A DNA stretch of 64,000 bases from UBA6244 sp965140775 (GCA_965140775.1 OZ223471.1:1178001-1242000); one strand, 5' to 3'. Shown: positions 9,344 through 18,910, counted from the first letter of the stretch. The notes: a model not told the origin generated them from the letters alone. Numbers and translations: made by a program.

Positions 9344-10819
9344 TTAACTGATTCTACTGTAGTTTGGTGCTTCGCGGGTGATGGTGATGTCGTGGGGATG
9401 ACTTTCCGTAACACCTGCCGAAGTTATTTTAATGAATTGAGCTTTTTGCAGATCGGCAATGGTGTGCGATCCCGTATATCCCATACCAGCTCTCAATCCG
9501 CCAACAAGCTGTGTAACTACCTCATTAAGCGAACCTTTGAAGGCCACGCGACCCACGATTCCTTCCGGTACCAATTTCTTGATGTCGTCTTCCGCATCTT
9601 GAAAATAACGGTCTTTGGAGCCTTGATTCATGGCTTCCACCGATCCCATTCCGCGATACGACTTGTATTTACGTCCGTCGAAAATAATGGCTTCACCGGG
9701 AGCTTCGTCCACTCCGGCAAACAGCGAGCCTGCCATGATGGTATCGGCACCTGCTGCAATGGCTTTAACAATGTCGCCGGTATATCTGATTCCGCCGTCT
9801 GCTATTACCGGTACATCGGTTCCGCGCAGCGCTTTGGCTACGTCATAAACAGCAGTAAGCTGAGGAACACCAACGCCGGCAATTACGCGTGTGGTACAAA
9901 TGGAACCGGGTCCGATACCTACTTTGATGGCATCGGCACCTGCGGCAACCAAATCGAGGGCTGCTGCCGCAGTGGCAATGTTTCCGGCTACCAAATCAAT
10001 TTCGGGAAAGTGTTTTTTAACCAGACGAACCATGTCGAGCACTCCCTGCGAATGTCCGTGAGCAGTATCTACCACAACGGCATCCACCCCTGCAGCTACG
10101 AGAGCCTCCACGCGAAGCAATGTGTCGGAGGCAATACCCACGGCAGCTGCCACGCGCAAGCGGCCACTGGAATCTTTACAACTGTTGGGGTGGGCTTTAA
10201 TTTTGATGATATCTTTGTAGGTGATCAACCCGATTAATTTATTGTCTTTGTTCACAACCGGCAGCTTTTCGATACGGTGCTGTTGGAGGATGTCGGCGGC
10301 TTCTTCAAAGTTGGTAAACTCGGTAGAGGTGATCAGGTTTTTGGAAGTCATGGCCTCGGCAATGGGCTTGGAGGGGTCGCGTTCGAAACGCAGGTCGCGG
10401 TTGGTGACGATGCCCACCAGCTTGTCGTCTTTGTCAACCACCGGAATGCCACCAATACCAAATTCTGCCATGATGTTCAAGGCATCCTGAACAATGGCTT
10501 CCTTCTGAAGGGTGATGGGGTCGATAATCATGCCATTTTCGGCACGCTTTACTTTACGCACTTCGATGGCCTGCTTTTCGATGCTCATGTTTTTATGAAT
10601 CACTCCGATGCCGCCTTCCTGGGCCATGGCAATGGCCATTTTGGCATCGGTAACCGTATCCATGGCTGCCGAAACAATGGGCACTTTCAACAGGATGTTT
10701 CTCGAAAAGCGAGTCGTCAGGTCTGTTTCACGTGGAAGCACTGTGGAATGCGCCGGCACCAGAAGAACATCGTCGTATGTAAGACCTTCTCCTACAAATT
10801 TATCAGTATCAAATGACAT
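9344..10819 (-). CDS. guaB: Inosine-5'-monophosphate dehydrogenase
   Basis: The enzyme oxidises IMP to XMP with NAD+, the first committed step of GMP synthesis. The product is 491 residues from the ATG at 10819 (MSFDTDKFVGEGLTYDDVLL), the standard family start; an upstream in-frame codon at 10852 is not needed. A TIM barrel is interrupted by two CBS domains (about residues 95-215). The catalytic loop GIGPGSICTTRVIAGVG is intact with its Cys, and the YRGMGS motif and the flap segment follow. Length is normal. It leads a run of minus-strand genes (three chaperones, moxR, DUF2721), so expression of these envelope genes may be tied to guaB. Confidence 0.97.
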   Translation of the reverse strand: MSFDTDKFVGEGLTYDDVLLVPAHSTVLPRETDLTTRFSRNILLKVPIVSAAMDTVTDAKMAIAMAQEGGIGVIHKNMSIEKQAIEVRKVKRAENGMIIDPITLQKEAIVQDALNIMAEFGIGGIPVVDKDDKLVGIVTNRDLRFERDPSKPIAEAMTSKNLITSTEFTNFEEAADILQQHRIEKLPVVNKDNKLIGLITYKDIIKIKAHPNSCKDSSGRLRVAAAVGIASDTLLRVEALVAAGVDAVVVDTAHGHSQGVLDMVRLVKKHFPEIDLVAGNIATAAAALDLVAAGADAIKVGIGPGSICTTRVIAGVGVPQLTAVYDVAKALRGTDVPVIADGGIRYTGDIVKAIAAGADTIMAGSLFAGVDEAPGEAIIFDGRKYKSYRGMGSVEAMNQGSKDRYFQDAEDDIKKLVPEGIVGRVAFKGSLNEVVTQLVGGLRAGMGYTGSHTIADLQKAQFIKITSAGVTESHPHDITITREAPNYSRIS

Positions 10820-10840
10820 ATAATTGCGGTTAAAATTGCA

Positions 10841-10848
10841 CAAAAGTA
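10841..10848 (-). promoter_or_regulatory. Bacteroidota -7 box upstream of guaB
   Basis: On the minus strand the octamer TACTTTTG fits the TAnnTTTG -7 consensus. It lies 21 bases upstream of the chosen guaB ATG. No TTG was found at the usual -33 distance, so support is partial. Confidence 0.4.
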
Positions 10849-11075
10849 CCATTTTTATCCAAAAACGGTCTTTAATTTTTTTGTTCGGCTTATCATTTAA
10901 CAGTTATTAAGATTGATTGTCAATCTTTTTTGATTTCAGGCTAATTCGGCCACGACAACTTGGGTTTTCGGCTATCCCTGCCAATGGTTTGGTCAGATTT
11001 CAAAAAATTGGGGGCTGATGCCTACAATGGTTCGTTTTACCCATGTCCGGATACAACAAACGCCGAAAAAATCCG

Positions 11076-11106
11076 TTGTAGAACCGGCAGACAATGCATA
11101 CCTTTA
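11076..11106 (+). promoter_or_regulatory. Possible promoter of the MacA-like adaptor gene
   Basis: TTG at 11076-11078, then 20 bases, then TACCTTTA (11099-11106), a one-mismatch TAnnTTTG box. This would give a leader of roughly 15 bases before the ATG at 11129. Confidence 0.35.
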
Positions 11107-11128
11107 CCAACTTTTAATGATTTGCCCC

Positions 11129-12520
11129 ATGAAACGAAAAAATACACTCATCCTGACAGGCGCGCTTCTTATTGCTTTTGCCCTTGTTTGGTATTTTGCG
11201 TCCAGCGATTCAACCGGCGACAATACCCTCACGGTGGTTGCCAAGCGTGGTCAGTTTGTAATTGAGGTGACCACCACCGGCGAGCTTGAAGCCCGGAGTA
11301 GCGAAAACATTATGGGTCCCAATGCCAACGGCCTCCGCAATGCGCGTATCCACCGGTACACCATTGAGGATATTGTACCCGACGGCACGGTTGTGGATTC
11401 GGGGCAGTGGGTGGCCACCATCGACCGTTCTGACCTCGAAAATCAGATCAAAGACCAGGAATTGGAGGTGGAAAAACTTGAGAACCAATTTGTTAAAACC
11501 CAACTCGACACTACCCTCACGCTGCGCAGTGCCCGTGACGAATTGGTGAATTTGAAATACCAAACCGAAGAAAAGCAAATCATTGTGGATCAGTCCATTT
11601 ACGAGCCGCCAGCCACGCAACGTCAGGTGAAAATCGACCTGGAAAAAACCGAGCGCAGCTACGAACAAACCCTCGAAAACTACGACATTAAACAACAACA
11701 GTCGGTGGCCAATATGCGGGAAGTGGCCACCAATCTCGAAAAGGCACGCCGCGTGCTCAACGAGTTTGTGGAATTGAAAAAGGAATTTACGATTCTGGCT
11801 CCCAAATCGGGCATGGTGAACTACAAGCGCGATTGGTCAGGTCAAAAACTGGGCGCCGGCGATCAAATCAGCAGCTGGGAAAACGTGGTGGCCATCCTGC
11901 CCAACCTGAGTGCCATGAACTCAAGAACATACGTCAATGAAATAGATATATCCAAAGTAAAAGTAGGACAGGAGGCGATCATACAAATCGATGCTTTTCC
12001 TGACAAAAGTTTTACAGGACAGGTGCACGAAGTGGCCAACATGGGTGAACAAATGCGCAATTCCAATGCCAAGGTTTTTGAGGTGATGATTTATATCGAT
12101 GGCTACGATTCCATCCTGCGACCTTCCATGACCACCAAAAATTCAATTATCACCGAAACCATCGACTCAGCTCTGTTTATTCCAATTGAGGCGCTCAATA
12201 CAGTTGATTCGGTCAGCTTTGTTTATACTACTTCCGGAAGGCGGCAACAAGTAATTTCCGGAAAAACCAGCGAAACGGATGTGATTATTCTGGCCGGATT
12301 GGAAGAAGACGACGAAATTTACCTCATTCCACCCGAAAATGCAGACCAATGGAGTCTGAAACGTCTTGATAACGAACTTCTTGAAAAATATAAGGTAGAA
12401 AAACCCAAGGAAGATACCATGGAACGCCGTAAAGAAGGGCGTGGTCCTGGCGACCGGCATGGAAAAGGGCGCAAACCGGGACAAGGGGGCGGAAGAGGCC
12501 AGGCTAAAAACAATAAATAA
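11129..12520 (+). CDS. HlyD/MacA-like periplasmic adaptor subunit
   Basis: A 463-residue membrane-fusion protein of a tripartite efflux or export system. The ATG at 11129 (MKRKNT) gives an N-terminal anchor helix at about 5-22; the longer upstream frame adds an implausible leader. Then come a beta/lipoyl half (VVAKRGQFVIEVTTTGELEA), a long alpha-helical hairpin (about 105-225), the second lipoyl half (ILAPKSGMVNY) and beta-barrel/membrane-proximal domains (YVNEIDISKVKVGQEA, IDAFPDKSFTGQV). The last ~35 residues are an unusual Arg/Gly/Lys-rich tail (KEGRGPGDRHGKGRKPGQ). The permease gene starts 12 bases later. No outer-membrane factor gene is adjacent. Confidence 0.88.
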   Translation: MKRKNTLILTGALLIAFALVWYFASSDSTGDNTLTVVAKRGQFVIEVTTTGELEARSSENIMGPNANGLRNARIHRYTIEDIVPDGTVVDSGQWVATIDRSDLENQIKDQELEVEKLENQFVKTQLDTTLTLRSARDELVNLKYQTEEKQIIVDQSIYEPPATQRQVKIDLEKTERSYEQTLENYDIKQQQSVANMREVATNLEKARRVLNEFVELKKEFTILAPKSGMVNYKRDWSGQKLGAGDQISSWENVVAILPNLSAMNSRTYVNEIDISKVKVGQEAIIQIDAFPDKSFTGQVHEVANMGEQMRNSNAKVFEVMIYIDGYDSILRPSMTTKNSIITETIDSALFIPIEALNTVDSVSFVYTTSGRRQQVISGKTSETDVIILAGLEEDDEIYLIPPENADQWSLKRLDNELLEKYKVEKPKEDTMERRKEGRGPGDRHGKGRKPGQGGGRGQAKNNK

Positions 12521-12525
12521 GGAGG
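12519..12525 (+). promoter_or_regulatory. Strong Shine-Dalgarno site that sets a GTG start
   Basis: AAGGAGG ends 7 bases before the GTG at 12533. It partly overlaps the stop codon of the adaptor gene (TAA, 12518-12520). Such perfect sites are rare in Bacteroidota, and this one supports GTG as the permease start and suggests translational coupling. Confidence 0.7.
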
Positions 12526-12532
12526 CGAAATC

Positions 12533-13879
12533 GTGGAAAGATATTTGCAAATTCTCACCCTTTCGCTTGATGCGGTATTTGCCAATAAGTTTAGGTCCAT
12601 ACTCACCGCGCTGGGGATTATTTTTGGTGTGGCTGCGGTGATCGCCATGATGGCCATCGGAAATGGAGCCCGTCAGGAAATTCTGAATCAGATAAAACTT
12701 GTGGGACTCAACAACATCGTAATCACCCCCAAAATTACCGACCAAGCCGAGTCGTCGGATGAGGAAAGTGATGAAAAATCCATGAGCAAGAAATATTCTC
12801 CGGGATTAACCCTCAAGGATGCCAACAACATTGCCCGTTCGCTTCCCTCCGTTGCCGTGGTGAGTCCCGAGGTTATTTATCCTACCATGGCCATTCGTAA
12901 AGGCAAGAAACTCAATATCGACCTTTCAGGCGTTACGGCCGATTATTTTTCTGTTTTTAACCAGGAAATGAAATACGGTATTGGCTTTAGCGACCGGCAA
13001 TTGGAACTGGGAGCCCCCGTTTGTGTTATTGGTCCGGAGGTAGCCGGAAAATTATTTCCCAACGAAGATCCGGTAGGCCAAAGCGTGAAATGTGGCAACA
13101 TCTGGTTGGAAGTGGTGGGCGTGCTTAAGGGTGTGCAGGTAAACGAAAAGGCCGAGTCGTTGGGCGTAAGCAACTACAGCACCAGTGTATTTGCGCCCAT
13201 CAAAACCCTGTTGTTGCGTTTCAAAGACCGCTCCCTTATCAACCAAAGCAGCCTGATGGGTGGCAACGAAGTAATTTATTTTGGTGGCGGATCCATCTCT
13301 TTTAGTTCGGGCGGTACTACCGATTCTGAAAATCAACTGGACAAAATTGTGGTTCAGGTGAAAGAAAGCAGTCAGCTTTCGCCCACCGCAGAAGCCATCA
13401 AATCCATGCTCACCCGCCGTCATCAGGGGGTGGACGATTTTGAAATCACCATTCCGGAATTGCTGTTGAAACAAGAGCAGAAAACCAAAGACATTTTTAA
13501 TATCGTGCTTGGTGCCATTGCCGGAATTTCGCTGGTAGTGGGAGGTATTGGTATTATGAACATTATGTTGGCTTCCGTTATGGAACGCATCCGCGAAATC
13601 GGGGTTCGCCGTGCCACCGGAGCCACCCGTCGCGACATCATTTTTCAATTCCTGTCAGAAGCCACCTTTATCAGTATTACAGGAGGTATTATCGGTGTGG
13701 TTTTGGGTGTGATTATGGCCAAAGTAATAACGTTGTCCACCGATATTCTGACCATCGTTTCCTTTTGGTCTATTCTGCTTTCCTTTGGTGTGGCAGCTTC
13801 GGTGGGGATTATCTTTGGTTTTCTGCCAGCGCGCAAAGCCGCCGAACAGGATCCGGTGGAATCGCTGCGTCACGATTAG
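12533..13879 (+). CDS. MacB-like ABC transporter permease (MacB_PCD + FtsX)
   Basis: A 448-residue permease without an ATPase domain. An N-terminal membrane helix (about 18-40, LTALGIIFGVAAVIAMMAIG) carries the S-x-L-T-x-L-G-I-x-x-G motif of MacB permeases. It is followed by a large periplasmic core domain (about 45-310) and three C-terminal FtsX helices (about 320-440) with the MNIMLASVMERIREIG(V)RRA coupling segment and the terminal PARKAAEQDPVESLRHD. These proteins work as mechanotransmitters with a MacA-type adaptor, here encoded just upstream. The expected ATPase gene is missing: the next gene is on the other strand. Confidence 0.9.
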   Translation: MERYLQILTLSLDAVFANKFRSILTALGIIFGVAAVIAMMAIGNGARQEILNQIKLVGLNNIVITPKITDQAESSDEESDEKSMSKKYSPGLTLKDANNIARSLPSVAVVSPEVIYPTMAIRKGKKLNIDLSGVTADYFSVFNQEMKYGIGFSDRQLELGAPVCVIGPEVAGKLFPNEDPVGQSVKCGNIWLEVVGVLKGVQVNEKAESLGVSNYSTSVFAPIKTLLLRFKDRSLINQSSLMGGNEVIYFGGGSISFSSGGTTDSENQLDKIVVQVKESSQLSPTAEAIKSMLTRRHQGVDDFEITIPELLLKQEQKTKDIFNIVLGAIAGISLVVGGIGIMNIMLASVMERIREIGVRRATGATRRDIIFQFLSEATFISITGGIIGVVLGVIMAKVITLSTDILTIVSFWSILLSFGVAASVGIIFGFLPARKAAEQDPVESLRHD

Positions 13880-13908
13880 CTATCAGCAAAAATTTCTGTA
13901 CAGGGTGT

Positions 13909-15585
13909 TTAGCGGTAACGCTTTATTTCACCTGCTTTCAGCCTTTTGAAATAGGATTTCAAATCAGCACGTACTTCCGGCAGTAAAATCAACAATCCAA
14001 TAATGTTGGGAAAGGCCATGCTCAGAATCATCATATCCGAGAAATCGATTACCGCACCCAAATTGGATGAAGCTCCGATAACGATAAAGACGAGAAAGAG
14101 GGTGAAGTAGGTATATTTTACCACATTGCGGTTACCAAAGATTTTTTCTCCAATTCTGCCAAACAAATAATCGAACCCTTTTAGTCCGTAGTACGACCAG
14201 GAAATCATGGTGGAGAAGGCAAAAAGAAAAATGGCCAACACCAGCAAGTAGGGAAACCACGAAAATACCGACCCAAAAGCACGTGAGGTAAGTTGGGCAC
14301 CTTCGTAACCCATGGGGTTTTCGTAACTTCCGGTGTAGATGAGTACCAGTGCCGTCATGGTGCAAATAACTACCGTGTCGATAAAGGGTTCAAGTAACGA
14401 TACAAATCCTTCGGTAATGGGTTCGTTTGTTTTTACTGCCGAGTGGGCGATGGCCGCCGAGCCAACCCCTGCTTCGTTGGAAAAAGCTGCCCGTTGAAAC
14501 CCAACAATCAATACCCCGATAATGCCACCTTTGATGGCATCGGCACCAAAGGCTCCATCAAAAATAAGTCTGAAAGCATCATCCGTATGCTGTATGTTCA
14601 TAAAAATTATCACCAGTGCGGTACCCACATACAGCGCGGCCATAAAGGGTACAATTTTATCGGTAACCTTGGCAATTCCTTTGATGCCGCCAATAATGAC
14701 CACAGCTACCAGTACGGCCAAAATAATGCCAAACATGGCACCATGATCGGCTACATCCGGCGCAATGTAAGCAAGCTGGGCAAACGCCTGATTGGCCTGA
14801 AACATGTTTCCGCCGCCAAACGAACCTCCAATCACCAGAACGGCAAATATTCCTGAAAGGATAAGTCCGAGCCCACCCAGTCCTTTTTTCTTCAAACCAT
14901 CGCGGAGATAATACATGGGACCACCCGACACAATGCCCTTGCTGTCGATTTTGCGGTATTTCACGCCAAGGGTACATTCGGTAAATTTAGAGGCCATGCC
15001 CAGCAATCCCGCCACAATCATCCAAAAAGTAGCTCCGGGACCTCCAATGGAAATGGCCACTGCCACCCCGGCAATATTCCCCAAACCCACCGTGGCAGAA
15101 AGAGCGGTTGTAAGCGCTTGAAAATGACTTACCTCACCTTTATGCTTGGGGTTGTCGTAATCGCCCCGTACCAGATGTAAGGCATGAACAAATCCACGAA
15201 TATTGATGAACCGCAACACAAAGGTGAACATCAGTGCGCCAAAAATGAGCCAAACCACCACCAATGGAATCTTGGTTTTCAACGGTTTTCCATTTTTGCC
15301 CAACACAGGCTTACCCTGCTCGTCGTAAATGATGGGATCGTACAAGCCCATGGCGGCAAAGGGATCCCAAAACAGTACCACATTCAAGGCATCCACGATG
15401 GGAGTAAATGCATTGTCGATGCGTTGACTTACCGTCAGGTTTTGGTTGCCTGCGGCAGCCTCTTCCACTGCAGGTCCCTGTTGCGACACAAACAAGGTAT
15501 CCTCTTGAGATGTTTGAGCCCAAAGGGTTGTAACCGACAACGAAAAAAGAAAGACAAGCAGGAGAAAAATGTTTTTTTGGTTCAT
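13909..15585 (-). CDS. Alanine/glycine:cation symporter (AgcS family)
   Basis: A 558-residue sodium-coupled amino-acid transporter. The N-terminus has a cleavable-looking signal sequence (about 5-23, SVTTLWAQ) and about 80 residues of extracytoplasmic sequence before the transport core, an extension also seen in other Bacteroidota members. The core has the family signature: ALSATVGLGNIAGVAVAISIGGPGATFWMI, GVKYRKIDSKG, GGPMYYLRDGL and, later, FSTMISWSYYGLKGFDYLFG; about 10-11 membrane helices. It is convergent with the permease gene, with only 29 bases between stops and no obvious terminator. The substrate (Ala, Gly or another small amino acid) cannot be told from sequence. Confidence 0.9.
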   Translation of the reverse strand: MNQKNIFLLLVFLFSLSVTTLWAQTSQEDTLFVSQQGPAVEEAAAGNQNLTVSQRIDNAFTPIVDALNVVLFWDPFAAMGLYDPIIYDEQGKPVLGKNGKPLKTKIPLVVVWLIFGALMFTFVLRFINIRGFVHALHLVRGDYDNPKHKGEVSHFQALTTALSATVGLGNIAGVAVAISIGGPGATFWMIVAGLLGMASKFTECTLGVKYRKIDSKGIVSGGPMYYLRDGLKKKGLGGLGLILSGIFAVLVIGGSFGGGNMFQANQAFAQLAYIAPDVADHGAMFGIILAVLVAVVIIGGIKGIAKVTDKIVPFMAALYVGTALVIIFMNIQHTDDAFRLIFDGAFGADAIKGGIIGVLIVGFQRAAFSNEAGVGSAAIAHSAVKTNEPITEGFVSLLEPFIDTVVICTMTALVLIYTGSYENPMGYEGAQLTSRAFGSVFSWFPYLLVLAIFLFAFSTMISWSYYGLKGFDYLFGRIGEKIFGNRNVVKYTYFTLFLVFIVIGASSNLGAVIDFSDMMILSMAFPNIIGLLILLPEVRADLKSYFKRLKAGEIKRYR

Positions 15586-15883
15586 TTTAAGATTGTTTCA
15601 ACGGTGGATTTTTTAATCTGATTGCAATGATAGGAAAAAATTTGCAGTTGGTTTGTCTACCATGGCCCGGAATGATAAAAATTACTGCCTGTACCCGATG
15701 GCTTTGTGTGGTTTATAGTTGGTGGTTGATTGACGGAAAATTATTCTGCTCATGCTTTTGTGTCAACTAATTATTTACACCTTGCTTCATTAAGTTTGTC
15801 TGGATAGGTTACTTTGGAAGATATGGCAGAATTAATTAAGTTTGTGCCATTTGATGAGCTATTGGAAAAATGTTTAATTGGAA

Positions 15884-17395
15884 ATGGATTTAGGTGAAAT
15901 AATACATCAACCGGAAGGTCGTCGACTGGAATTTAAAGCCAAGTTACCGACCAATGCGGAGATGGCCAAAAGTATTGTTGCTTTTGCCAATGATGCCGGC
16001 GGAACATTTTTCTGGGGCATAAAGGACAATCCTCGTGAAATTGTTGGTGTAGATGAAGAGCATTTGATGGCCATTGAAGAAAAAATTAGCAATATCATTC
16101 ATGACAACTGCTCACCTATTATTCTGCCTGATATTAATTTTTATCGTATCGATGGGAAATACATTTTACGCACACAAATTTACAAAGGCAGTCAACCACC
16201 TTATTTTTTGAAAGCAAAAGGTGTTGAAAAAGGTACCTTTATAAGGGTAGGTTCCTCAAATCGTTTGGCGTCAAAAGATATTATTGATGAACTGGAGCGA
16301 CAAAAGCGTAATATTTCTTTTGATGGTGAGTATGTGGTTCATAAGGAAATTGGCAACCTGAACTTAGATTCATTTAAACAACAATTTCTTGAAAAGACCG
16401 GGCAAGCAGTATCGACTCAGGTGCTGGCAAAATTAGGTTTGGTAAGGAGCGAACAAGGGCATAAATTCCCCACAAATGCACTTGTTTTACTTTCTGACGA
16501 TGAACTTCATTATCAATTGTATCCTTATGCCAAAATCGAATGTGCTCTTTTTAAAGGTGTTATTCCGGGCAATTTCATCGACCAAAAAACCATTTCCGGG
16601 AATGTGGGGCTCCAGGCCGAGCAAGCATATCAATTTGTTTTAAGGCACATTTCACAGGGGACTACCGATTATCAAGGAGTTTACCGAAAAGATCGATGGG
16701 AATACCCCATCATTTCTATTCGTGAAGTAATTCGTAACGCCGTCATCCATCGTGATTATTCGCTAACGGGAAAAGATATCAAGATTGCCGTGTTTGATGA
16801 TAAAGTTGAGATTACCAGTCCGGGAAAGTTATTGCCATCGGTCGATTTTAGCTTGATGGAAGCCGGACAATCGGATATTCGTAATAAAGTACTGGCACCT
16901 GTTTTCAAAAAATTTGGAATAATTGAACAATGGGGAAATGGCTTACGGATGATTGCCAATGAATTAAAAGAGTATCCTGAAATAGGATTAAACTGGTCTG
17001 AACCGGGTTTGGCATTCAGAATTGTGTTTTTTAAAAAGAATTTTCAACAGCAATTGCTCCAAGATACTGCTTTGTACCCCCAAGTTGCTGAGGTTGGTAC
17101 CAGGTTGGGACTAAGTTGGAACCAAGCTGGAAATATCTTGAACCCTGCATGGGTTGAGGTTGAAAAAATTCTTGGGTCATGTATAGAACCAAAGTCGATT
17201 GGCGAACTAATGAAATTTCTTGGATGGAGTAACCGAACCAAGTTTCGTAATAAATTTATTAATCCTCTCCTTGATACAGAATTGGTGGGTATGACAATTC
17301 CGGAAAAGGTCAATAGTTCAAAGCAAAAGTATTATTGCACCCCAAAAGGTAAAATTATACTGGACATATTGAAAAAGATCAAGGAGATTGGATGA
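15884..17395 (+). CDS. AlbA_2 (Schlafen-like) ATP-binding putative transcriptional regulator
   Basis: About 503 residues from ATG 15884 (an in-frame TTG lies at 15878). The N-terminal AlbA_2 domain (about 5-130) has EGRRLEFKAKLP, IVAFANDAGGTFFWGIKD and the RVGSSNR strand. The centre (about 265-380) is a GHKL-like ATP-binding domain of the RecG-related type: REVIRNAVIHRDYSLTG, EITSPGKLLP, GNGLRMI. The C-terminal ~100 residues look like a winged-helix segment (PKSIGELMKFLGWSNRTKFRNKFINPLL), as in Fic-associated regulators. Family members are often called putative DNA-binding or helicase-related regulators; the real function is unknown. A 24-codon open frame (15823-15897) overlaps the start. It stands alone between unrelated genes and may be horizontally acquired. 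Confidence 0.85.
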   Translation: MDLGEIIHQPEGRRLEFKAKLPTNAEMAKSIVAFANDAGGTFFWGIKDNPREIVGVDEEHLMAIEEKISNIIHDNCSPIILPDINFYRIDGKYILRTQIYKGSQPPYFLKAKGVEKGTFIRVGSSNRLASKDIIDELERQKRNISFDGEYVVHKEIGNLNLDSFKQQFLEKTGQAVSTQVLAKLGLVRSEQGHKFPTNALVLLSDDELHYQLYPYAKIECALFKGVIPGNFIDQKTISGNVGLQAEQAYQFVLRHISQGTTDYQGVYRKDRWEYPIISIREVIRNAVIHRDYSLTGKDIKIAVFDDKVEITSPGKLLPSVDFSLMEAGQSDIRNKVLAPVFKKFGIIEQWGNGLRMIANELKEYPEIGLNWSEPGLAFRIVFFKKNFQQQLLQDTALYPQVAEVGTRLGLSWNQAGNILNPAWVEVEKILGSCIEPKSIGELMKFLGWSNRTKFRNKFINPLLDTELVGMTIPEKVNSSKQKYYCTPKGKIILDILKKIKEIG

Positions 17396-17588
17396 TGAGC
17401 TGTAATTTTCAAGAGGTCAGTATTTTACAAATAGACATAAGGTGCAATATCAATCCCGGACTTCAACTTATTGTTATTACAAGAAGTTTTCCAGATTAAA
17501 AATCAATAACAAAAACGAATGAGGAACATCGTGCATCCTCCAATATAACAGGAACCTAATATCAATCAGTAAAAAAAGGATAAAATAG

Positions 17589-18734
17589 ATGAGAATAGCC
17601 ATACTGCTACTAAACAAAGGCCGGGGAAGCGGAGAAGTTGCCCGCGAGCATGTAAAACATTTATTGGAGTTGGGTCACACGGTTTATTTCCTGTATCCCG
17701 GAATCGGGGAGGGTATCGAAGGGGCTGTAAATATGGATGTTCCGCTTCACACGAAGGTATATCCCGTGCACGAGTATTTGCCGTCAGCCGGTGAAAACCA
17801 AAAGCAGGTGGCGCGCATGGGGGTGGATGAAATGAATCGCTATGCCCATGATTATGCCTTGGCGTTGGAACAAATAGCCGGAGAAACCGACATTTTCATA
17901 GGTCACCATGCCAATGTTACCGCGGTGGCCGTGCATCGAATTGCCCAAAAGTATAAAAAACCATATGTGCTTTTTGTGCATGGCACGGGTATCGAACCGC
18001 GACATCACGGACTTTGGGACGACGACAACTGGGCTTTGATTGAAGAAGCCATCCGTCGTGCTCAAGGTATCCTGGTTACCACCGAATACGTGCGTGATGT
18101 GTTGGTAAAACCGCTGATCAACTTGCCCGACGACCGTTTTCTGGTGTTGCCATGCGGTGTCGATCAACAGGCTTTTTATCCCGGAAAAACGGGAGGTGTT
18201 CTGAAAAAGTACGGACTTTCGGGTGATTATGTCATTTGCCCGGGGGCACTCACTGCTTCCAAGGGTCCGCAAAATGTGGTGGAAGCTTCCAGAGAATATG
18301 CTGACCTGGCTCCGACGGTTTTCATCGGCGATGGGGAGATGATGTTTGATTTGGAAGAATCCCTGGGCTCGCGCGGCAAGTTTCTGGGTTTTGTTTCTGC
18401 CGAAGACAAGGCACATTTGATCAATGGGGCGGCCATTCTAACTGCCGCACCGGAGAAATTGGAACACTTTGGGATTATCTATGCCGAAGCACTGGCGGGG
18501 GGAGTTCCCGTGGTGGCTTACAGTGGTGGAGGTGTGGACAGTATTGTTACTTCCACGGAGGGCATACTCACAGAGCGTGATCCGGGAGTGTTGGGTCAAT
18601 CCATTCGTGCCCTCCTTCACGATAAACCCCTCAGGGAAAAGATGGCCCTAAGTGGCCGGACGCGTGCCGAGAAATACTATGATTATCATCAGTTGGTGAA
18701 ACAGTTAGCCGATTGGCTGGAAGGTTTTGTGTAA
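17589..18734 (+). CDS. GT4-family glycosyltransferase
   Basis: A 381-residue GT-B fold glycosyltransferase. The N-terminal half begins MRIAILLLNKGRGSGEVAREHVKHLLELGH, with the glycine-rich acceptor-side loop. The C-terminal donor half has PGALTASKGPQNVVEA, FIGDGEM and the E-x7-E motif (EHFGIIYAE, then ALAGGVPVVAY). Members transfer sugars from nucleotide donors during polysaccharide or glycolipid synthesis on the cytoplasmic side; donor and acceptor are not predictable here. No other sugar genes flank it, so it is a singleton. The start follows a 193-base intergenic region without a clear promoter box. Confidence 0.88.
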   Translation: MRIAILLLNKGRGSGEVAREHVKHLLELGHTVYFLYPGIGEGIEGAVNMDVPLHTKVYPVHEYLPSAGENQKQVARMGVDEMNRYAHDYALALEQIAGETDIFIGHHANVTAVAVHRIAQKYKKPYVLFVHGTGIEPRHHGLWDDDNWALIEEAIRRAQGILVTTEYVRDVLVKPLINLPDDRFLVLPCGVDQQAFYPGKTGGVLKKYGLSGDYVICPGALTASKGPQNVVEASREYADLAPTVFIGDGEMMFDLEESLGSRGKFLGFVSAEDKAHLINGAAILTAAPEKLEHFGIIYAEALAGGVPVVAYSGGGVDSIVTSTEGILTERDPGVLGQSIRALLHDKPLREKMALSGRTRAEKYYDYHQLVKQLADWLEGFV

Positions 18735-18744
18735 TCTGCACAAA

Positions 18745-18795
18745 CCCACACTAAGCATAGTATGCCCAAGCAAAACAAGTCACTAAGCGTAGTTT
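18745..18795 (+). repeat. 51-bp direct repeat, left copy (flanks the SUKH gene)
   Basis: Matches 19751-19801 at 46 of 51 positions by direct alignment. Each copy holds two CTAAGCRTAGT units about 35 bases apart. The two copies are 1006 bases apart and enclose the AT-rich SMI1/KNR4 gene. The gene-free stretch 18735-19061 contains this repeat, a nested inverted repeat (18785-18827) and a possible gene remnant (18911-19015). Confidence 0.8.
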
Positions 18796-18827
18796 CATGC
18801 CTTAGGCAGACAAGTGCAACTACGCTT
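18785..18827. repeat. Nested inverted repeat (cruciform-type)
   Basis: Outer arms AAGCGTAGTT (18785-18794) and AACTACGCTT (18818-18827) are perfectly complementary. Inside lies a second palindrome, TGCC-TTA-GGCA (18798-18808). The left outer arm is the end of the 51-bp direct repeat. Confidence 0.7.
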
Positions 18828-18910
18828 TCCTATCTTCATAATATTTATCTTTGTACTATCTATGTCAGAAAGTTATCAAACAAGGGACCAAAGTGCGGTA
18901 CAATTTTTAA

